A stretch of DNA of 64,000 nucleotides from Morella rubra (Eukaryota; Streptophyta; Magnoliopsida; Fagales; Myricaceae), in assembly GCA_003952965.2 (NCBI GenBank), contig RXIC02000071.1:136826-200825 (forward strand). The letters are read 5' to 3'. The notes beneath the pieces were generated by a model. The model searched no databases. It worked only from the letters and a program-made list of their open reading frames with translations, and was not told the DNA's origin. This document shows positions 58,131 to 64,000 of the stretch, piece after piece (the first letter of the stretch is position 1; every line of letters starts with the position of its first letter). A program made the position numbers and the translations under genes.

Positions 58131-60128
58131 GTGATGTTTGGTAAACATCCCAATGGAGGAATGACTGAGATAGAGTCGCGTGATGTCACATTCATTGAGA
58201 ATGATTTTCCAGATATCGGTGAAGCAAAGAAAAGTCTTGAACTCTTTGAGTTACAAGAGCTTGAAGGGGTCACACCATCTTTTGGTGAAGGTGGGGATTT
58301 TGTATCTCAGCCTGAAATCAGCAGAGAGCTTAGTAGTGACTTAGCTCCTAATGGAGGTGGAGATTTTGTATCTCAGCCTGAAATCACCAGAGAGATTAGT
58401 TGTGACTTAGCTCCTAGTGGGAGTGTACCAGTCAGTGGGAGTGTACCACTAGAGAGTGATTCACAAGGGTCTCAGATACGAAGAAGCGAACGTGGAACAA
58501 TTCCCCGTCGTCGTTTTGAGATTGAAGGGGAATCTTTCATGTGTGCTTCGTATGACCCTGATGAGCCTGCTTCGTATAAGGAAGCATTAGCTTCACCTGT
58601 CTCAAATGAATGGTTGGTTGCTATAAGGGATGAGATAAGTTCAATGGCAAAGAACCAAGTGTGGGAATTAGTTGATCTTCCGCCTGGGCGTAAGACCATT
58701 GGAAATAAATGGGTCTTAAAAATTAAGCACAAGGCAGATGGATCAATTGATAAGTATAAGGCCCGTCTCGTGGCGAAAGGTTATACCCAGAAAGAAGGTA
58801 TAGACTATGAAGAGACATTCTCCCCAGTGGTGAGAATTGCTTCTATTCGCCTCATTCTAGCTATTGTTGCATCCTTAGATTTGGAGCTTTTTCAAATGGA
58901 TGTGAAAACAGCATTTCTCAATGGAGAACTAGACGAGGAGATCTATATGGATCAATCTATTGGTTTTGAGGCCCAGGGACAAGAGCGCAAAGTATGCTGG
59001 CTCAAACGTTCCATATATGGCCTTAAACAGTCGTCTAGACAGTGGTACTTCAAATTTCATGAGGCCATTACTTTGTTTGGCTTTGAAATGTTGGAAGAGG
59101 ACCATTGTGTGTATGTCAAACATACAGGAAAGAACTTTGTGATTCTATCGTTGTATGTAGATGACATTTTGTTAGCTGGAAATGATTTGGAGATGATTGT
59201 CGCCACCAAAGGGTGGCTGTCCTCTACTTTTGAAATGAAGGACATGGGTGAGGCAAATTTTGTGCTTGGAGTCAAGATCTTTAGAGATCGATCTAGGAAG
59301 CTTCTTGGATTGTCTCAAGAGACATACATCAAGAGGATTCTAGAACGATTCCATATGCATAATTCGAAACCCGTAGACACTCCAATCGAGAAGGGATATA
59401 CATTGAGCCTTGATAATTGCCCTAAGAGTGATGAGGAAAAGATTAAAATGGCTAGGGTTCCCTATGCAAATGCAGTTGGAAGTCTGATGTACGCTATGAT
59501 GTGTACTCGACCGGACATTTGCTTTGCAGTAGGTATGGTGAGTCGTTATCAAAGTAACCCTGGACCTGTTCATTGGCAAGCGGTTAAGAGGATCTTTCGA
59601 TATTTGCGTGGGACTTCGGATCTCGTTCTTTGCTATCAGGGTGGAGATATGAGATTGAGAGGCTACTGTGATGCTGATTGGGCTAGCGACAGAGATGAAC
59701 GTAAATCCACTACGGGTTACGCATTCCTACTTAGTGCAGGAACCATCTCTTGGTGTAGCAAGAAACAATCATGCATAGCTTTGTCCACGATGGAGTCTGA
59801 GTATGTTGCTTGTTCGGCAGCAGTACAAGAGGCTGTTTGGTTGAGGAGATTCTTTCAGCGCCTATCTGTTACGGCTCTCGCAGACGAAGCCGTTAAGATA
59901 TATAGTGATAGTATGGCGGCTTTGGCATATACTAAGGATCCCAAATACCATGGAAAGACCAAACACATTGACATTCGTTACCACTACATTCGTGACATTG
60001 TTGCACGGGAAGAGGTGATCCTACAACATATTTCCACTAGCAAGATGGTAGCCGACCCGCTTACTAAGGCTATTGCTAGAGATATTTTTCAGACTCATGT
60101 TAGGAGTTTGGGACTTCGTAGGATTTGA
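58131..60128 (+). CDS. Reverse transcriptase and RNase H of the copia element (pol fragment)
   Basis: 665 codons open. Residues 1-130 are the integrase tail and linker, including two tandem copies of a GGDFVSQPEI-x-RE-x-S unit. Reverse transcriptase spans about 160-400: 'NKWVLKIKHKADGSIDKYKA', FQMDVKTAFLNGEL, SIYGLKQSSRQWY and the catalytic LYVDDILLAGND. RNase H spans about 500-650: GYCDADWASDRDERKSTTGY, 'STMESEYVACS', then KTKHIDIRYHYIRD. The enzyme copies element RNA into DNA. The apparent start is arbitrary: the ancestral frame extends upstream into integrase through shifts at about 57890-58130, so this is a fragment of a polyprotein. The lineage was not resolved (Tork- or TAR-like by eye). 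Confidence 0.92.
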   Translation: MMFGKHPNGGMTEIESRDVTFIENDFPDIGEAKKSLELFELQELEGVTPSFGEGGDFVSQPEISRELSSDLAPNGGGDFVSQPEITREISCDLAPSGSVPVSGSVPLESDSQGSQIRRSERGTIPRRRFEIEGESFMCASYDPDEPASYKEALASPVSNEWLVAIRDEISSMAKNQVWELVDLPPGRKTIGNKWVLKIKHKADGSIDKYKARLVAKGYTQKEGIDYEETFSPVVRIASIRLILAIVASLDLELFQMDVKTAFLNGELDEEIYMDQSIGFEAQGQERKVCWLKRSIYGLKQSSRQWYFKFHEAITLFGFEMLEEDHCVYVKHTGKNFVILSLYVDDILLAGNDLEMIVATKGWLSSTFEMKDMGEANFVLGVKIFRDRSRKLLGLSQETYIKRILERFHMHNSKPVDTPIEKGYTLSLDNCPKSDEEKIKMARVPYANAVGSLMYAMMCTRPDICFAVGMVSRYQSNPGPVHWQAVKRIFRYLRGTSDLVLCYQGGDMRLRGYCDADWASDRDERKSTTGYAFLLSAGTISWCSKKQSCIALSTMESEYVACSAAVQEAVWLRRFFQRLSVTALADEAVKIYSDSMAALAYTKDPKYHGKTKHIDIRYHYIRDIVAREEVILQHISTSKMVADPLTKAIARDIFQTHVRSLGLRRI

Positions 60129-61237
60129 TATATGTTGTTTATGGATATCTCATTTGACATTTTGTAATAGAGGTATCTTTTTGCATTAATGATATTGTTC
60201 ATTTTTCTATACACATTGTATTTTAAATTGATACTTTGTAGCACACATTGTTGATGTGTCACCAGGTTATGATCAATCCACTCACATGGATGATCACCCT
60301 AGCGCTTGGATAGCGAGTGGGATGAGACAAAGTTATTACTTTGGCGCTTAGAAAGCGAGCAAGTAATTGTCTTGATGTTTCAGTAACGCGCAAGATTATT
60401 TTAAGTAATGTCACCTTAGCTGGGCTAAGATGAGACTTATCAAAGTCGCACATGAAGTATACACGAAACTTCATGAAACCTAAATAAAGCCGAATGTGAG
60501 ATCTTATACAAGCGCTTGGAGAGCGACTGTAGTAAGAAACTCAGATTAGTGCGCCTTCATGGCGGCTAGATCAAGATTCATACGGCGTTGGAGTGTGACA
60601 AGCCCATTTGAGTGGGAGCTCCGCCGTAGCATACATTTCATACTGTATGTGCTATTGCCAACCAATTGAGGGAGTGACGGATGAATCCCTGTTCCGTCAC
60701 TATATGAGCCCTTAAGACCTATTGATGGTCTACTCTATGCCCTTCGAACCTGGAACTATGTCATGAAGTGGATACTCGATGACGCTACTTTAGCATGTTT
60801 TCTTAGGACCACAATTTATACGGTCTCACGGAGCATGTCTAGGAAAGCGGTCAAGTAGAAACGAATTGGTTTGAGTGTCTAGGGAAGATTATTTTGGATA
60901 CACACCTTTATTTTATGGCTCATAGTCCGGACGATTATGTCATTTTGTGTTGACACAATCATGAGCATATTATATGATGTGAGATCGAGTATTGCTTTAA
61001 GCTTTGATGCTTATAAGGGATTAAAGGACTCGATCTAGTGTGATCAAATAGTCTGGGGCATGGACGAGATATTTTTGAGTGAGGTGCTATATTGGTTAGA
61101 TGGTACTTGATATAGCTCTCCTATCCTATGCTTTCTCGCCAAGTTGCACGCTTCATTTCCAGTATGTAAGGATGACGAGATAAGAGTTCAAGTGGAGACA
61201 GTTCGTAGAGATGGCACCAATGTGGATGAGTGGGAGA
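60129..61237 (+). other. 3' non-coding region of the copia element
   Basis: From the RNase H stop to the 3' LTR. No ORF is evident. Repeated 'GCGCTTGGA(T/G)AGCGA'-like phrases occur at about 60300-60360 and 60510. It ends in the purine tract next to the LTR. Confidence 0.6.
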
Positions 61238-61700
61238 TGTTGGAAAATCCCATGACACATGGAGCATCCACATGTGTATTTGAATTTAAATTTAAAGCTG
61301 AAGTTTGAATTATAGTTAAACTGAAGATCTTATGTAGATCTCTATTTGAATTCAAACTTAGCTAACTTCTCTCATAGGGACTCTCTATGTGAGATTCTTA
61401 CGTACGTTTATTTAAAGAAAATAAACGTAGAGAGAATTATTCATTCGCATAATTCACAATCTCCTAAAGAAAGAACTTTATCTCAAGGCATCTAGGGCTT
61501 CCATCTTTTGGCCTTGGATCTGAAGGGTGGAATTCACAAGGAGACTCTAGTAGCCTCCTGAACGACTTGAGAGCAGTGTTCGTGATTCGTGGAAATTGGA
61601 TTGTAAATCGTGGGCTGTAAGACGAGCAACCAATATTCTACAAATCGGAGTTTCCGCACAAGGTATTTCGAATACCCGTTCCGTTTGGTAAAATCTAACA
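61238..61700 (+). repeat. 3' LTR of the 7.5 kb copia element
   Basis: 463 bp, ending in ATCTAACA and followed by GGCTA. Confidence 0.93.
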
Positions 61701-61911
61701 GGCTAAATTATAGAAAGAGATCATCTGTTTCTTTATTTTCTTTCATTATTTCTTTCTTTACGTTGTTCCTTTATTTGCTTATTTTTCCGCATTTTAAGGT
61801 TCTATATATTGTGACTCAATATATTAATTTCCCTTTTCAAATAATTGCTATGCGGTTAAGAATGGAATTTAATATCAATTTTGAATTTTTTGTGAGTATA
61901 GCTTATAATAA
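61701..61911. repeat. Host duplicated block, copy R3 (second part)
   Basis: It matches 25429-25634. It reads 'GAGTATAGCTTATAATAA' where copy R1 has the Tat-like element inserted, which makes it an empty-site control. Confidence 0.88.
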
Positions 61912-62355
61912 GGCTTAAATGCACCAGATACCCCTGTGGTATTTTGATTTTGCAAATATGTCCCTGAGGTAAGAAAAGTTAGTTTTATATCCCTGAGGTA
62001 ACCTTTCGATTTAAAATATGCCCCTCCGTCAGGCTCCGTTTAAAAAATTAACGGTCATAGGTCTGCTGGTCTTCTAGTCTGCTGGTATGGTCTGCTGGTG
62101 CTGGTCTAGTCTGCTGGTCTGGTCTGCTGATGCTGGTCTGCTGGTCTGATGGTATGGTCTACTAGTGCTGGTGCTGGTCTGGTCTGTTGGTATGGTGTGC
62201 TAGTTTGCTGACCGTTAATTTTTTAAACGGAGACTGACGGAAGGGCATATTTTAAATCAAAAGGTTACCTCAGGGATATAAAACCAACTTTTCTTACCTC
62301 AGGGACATATTTGCAAAATCAAAATACCACAAGGGTTATCTGGTGCATTTAAGCC
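61912..62355. mobile_element. Long-TIR MITE, Mutator-like (tentative)
   Basis: Arms of about 140 bp are inverted copies: GGCTTAAATGCACCAGATA at left and the complementary TATCTGGTGCATTTAAGCC-type end at right, continuing through 'CAAATATGTCCCTGAGGTAA' and 'ATTAACGGTCA'. The centre (about 62055-62210) is a CTGGT/CTGCTGGT minisatellite. Flanks TTATAATAA and TTAAAAA could be a decayed 9 bp duplication, which would suit a Mutator-like origin. Copy R1 (49430-49450) lacks it. Confidence 0.75.
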
Positions 62356-62357
62356 TT

Positions 62358-62382
62358 AAAAAATTAAATAGGAACATGTAGA

Positions 62383-62430
<48 letters not shown>

Positions 62431-62637
62431 AATCACAATGGTAAATGATAAAGTCGAATATGAACTCAGCTCAAATAACAGGTAAGGTTCAATCAAGGCT
62501 AAGTGGTAAGGTTAGGGCCTTGGTTTCATGGGCTATTTGTAAGCTTAGAATAGGGATACATTTAGAATTTGCAGTGATATAACTATTGGATTGTACACAA
62601 CTAATTACCTTAATTGAGGAAAATCAATTATCATTAA
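62358..62637. repeat. Host duplicated block, copy R3 (third part)
   Basis: It matches 49434-49632 and 50046-50150. It includes a ~40 bp TA microsatellite (62388-62427). Confidence 0.85.
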
Positions 62638-63679
62638 GGGTCCATTTGTTTCACTGTAAAGCACTTTTTTTTGTAAAGTAGTTTCCAATGCATTATGTTT
62701 TAGTAAAGTTTTCTAATTTCTAGTGTTTGGTTGTTATATCAAATATATTTTCTGAAAGTATTTTTCAATGTTTTTGACTTATGTTATATTTTTCAGTAAT
62801 TTTATATGATTAATAAATTTAATTTTTAACATCAATTTGAAATAAAATAAAATAAAATTTTCGAGAAAATAAGAAAGGGGTCGGGTTCCTTTGAATGTTT
62901 TAGTTTCGGGTTAGAAACCCGAACACTAACCTAATTTTTTTTGGGTTCGTGTTTCAAAACCCAGCCTCGACCCCAAAAAAGCTAAAACCATCAGGGTCGG
63001 GTTCCTTTGAATGTTTGGTTTCGAGATAGAGATGTGAACACGAACCTAATTTTTCTCGGGTTCCTAATTCGAAACCCGACCCCTACCTCTAAAAAAGCTA
63101 AAATCTTCAAGGTCGGGTTCTTTTAAATGATTTGGTTTCGGGTTAAAGACGCGAACATAAACCTGATTTTTCTCAAGTTCATATTTCAAAACTTGACATC
63201 GACCCCGAAAAAACCTAAAATCGTCGAGGTCGAGTTTCCTTTGAATGCTTTAGTTTTGGGTTAGAGACCCGAACATGAACCTAATTTTTCTTGAGTTCAA
63301 GTTTCAAAATCCGACCCCAAAAAAAGGTAAAACCTTCATGGTCAAGTTCTTTCAATGATTTGGTTTCGGCTTAAAGACCCAAACACAAACTTAATGTTTC
63401 TCAGGTTCATATTTCAAAACTCGACCACGATGTAACCCAACCAGTTTAGGTTGAACTAGGTAAGTTTCAAGTTAGGAGGTCGAGTCGATTGGTTTTTAGT
63501 CACCCCTTAGACTGAGAGAGGCAAGTTAAGAAAGAAGATTCACTAGTTTTAAAAAGTAAACCATTTTCAGGAAAGTAAAGCTATTTTTACAGTTGAATGT
63601 ATTTTACGAGGCTCCCCAAACAGCCGAAAGTATGAAAAATACTTTCCAGAAAATAAAATGCTGCAAAACAAATGGAGCC
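62638..63679. mobile_element. PIF/Harbinger (Tourist-like) non-autonomous element
   Basis: It starts GGGTCCATTTGTTT and ends AAACAAATGGAGCC, flanked by TAA on both sides (62635-62637 and 63680-63682). Both other copies of the block read straight through ('ATCATTAAGTGTGATATTCC' at about 50150). It is 1,042 bp without coding capacity, and more than half of it is a tandem repeat. Confidence 0.8.
62876..63430. repeat. Five-unit ~115 bp tandem repeat inside the Harbinger-like element
   Basis: Units begin near 62879, 62995, 63111, 63229 and 63338. Each has GGTCGGGTTCCTTTGAATG, then TTTCGGGTTAGAGACCCGAA, then 'CCTAATTTTTCT' and 'TTTCAAAACCCGAC'-like sequence. GGGTT-N-AACCCGA pairs make each unit capable of a hairpin. 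Confidence 0.8.
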
Positions 63680-64000
63680 TAAGTGTCATGTTTCGTATTG
63701 AACAATTGGGCAATGAGATGATAATATTTTGAAAATTAAAGGGGATCACAATTGGGCAACATTAGTAGATAGGAGATGTTTAAGACTGAAATGTTGTATG
63801 CTTCAAAATACTAAGGGAAAAATATATTTTGCACCCATCAACTATAGGGGTTACTGACACTTTACACCCTTATCTTCCAATTTCGTGACATTGAACCCAT
63901 AAACTTTTAAAATCGTCGATTTGCACCAAATACATGAATTTGCCAATAAGTCTCACGATAAATACACTATATGTCGTCCACATGATGCACTCCCGCCTGT
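63680..64000. repeat. Host duplicated block, copy R3 (right edge)
   Basis: It matches 52685-53020 up to the last base ('TCCACATGATGCACTC'). In the other copy, LTP copy B starts its conserved upstream region about 290 bp further on. Confidence 0.88.

Larger units (their letters stand above)
54205..61700 (+). mobile_element. Ty1-copia retrotransposon, 7.5 kb
   Basis: LTRs of 463 bp each (54205-54667 and 61238-61700) start TGTTGGAAAATCC and end ATCTAACA. Flanks GGCTG/GGCTA form a 5 bp duplication with one change, and the empty site is seen at 25429. An initiator-Met-type primer site and a purine tract (GAGTGGGAGA) border the interior. gag, protease, integrase, reverse transcriptase and RNase H follow in copia order. 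By hand count the LTRs differ at about 15 substitutions and 4 small indels. It is broken by several frameshifts, but reverse transcriptase/RNase H remains open. Confidence 0.93.

Noticed and set aside
1..64000. tRNA or rRNA genes
   Set aside because: No cloverleaf with the B-box GGTTCGANNCC in the right spacing and no rRNA-like stretch was noticed by eye. GTTCGAA motifs here belong to CACTA subterminal repeats.

Overview
The window is nuclear DNA from a flowering plant, most likely a eudicot. It is AT-rich and non-coding DNA is plentiful. It holds an L-type lectin receptor kinase, 8-cysteine lipid-transfer-protein (LTP) genes, and several plant transposon lineages: CACTA/En-Spm, Tat-like Ty3/gypsy, SIRE/Maximus-like copia, a second copia, Harbinger- and Mutator-like MITEs. 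I see no bacterial genes, CRISPR array, rRNA or tRNA gene. I could not assign a species. No host gene in the window is intact as read.

Layout. 1-1379: AT-rich DNA with a ~213 bp tandem duplication. 1380-6706: internally deleted CACTA element with a SIRE-like LTR inside it. 6707-9385: intergenic DNA with a 180 bp tandem repeat carrying four W-box cores. 9501-11337: lectin receptor kinase pseudogene with intact kinase motifs but several frameshifts. 11543-12170: CACTA end fragment. 13229-13598: LTP gene copy A. 13664-20472: near full-length CACTA element with decayed tnp2 and ORF1 genes on the minus strand. 20480-50275: one copy of a host repeat block, expanded by a 3.85 kb solo-LTR-like insertion (21561-25408) and by a Tat-like gypsy element (25635-49428). 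The gypsy element contains a 2.3 kb solo LTR (27292-29567) and a 12 kb SIRE-type copia element (35842-47923). The SIRE 3' LTR holds a second solo LTR of the 2.3 kb family (36997-39550), so nesting is four levels deep. 51510-54204 and 61701-64000: further copies of the host block with truncated LTP copy B (53686-53957), split by a 7.5 kb copia element (54205-61700) and by two MITE-like elements.

The main structural result is that the region 13-64 kb is a tandem host duplication (LTP plus flanking DNA) in which each copy acts as an empty-site control for insertions in the other. Target-site duplications of 3-5 bp can be read at most junctions, which gives a relative order of events. The gypsy element appears non-autonomous: it has gag and protease remnants and an antisense ORF, but no reverse transcriptase or integrase.

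I found no previously undescribed biological system that I can defend. The most useful items for follow-up are the nested-insertion history, the non-autonomous Tat element with its antisense ORF, the GTCGAC palindrome arrays shared by the LTRs and the interior of the SIRE element, CpG-bearing palindromes at the CACTA ends, a MITE with a triplicated arm, and the prediction of a third LTP copy just beyond the right edge.
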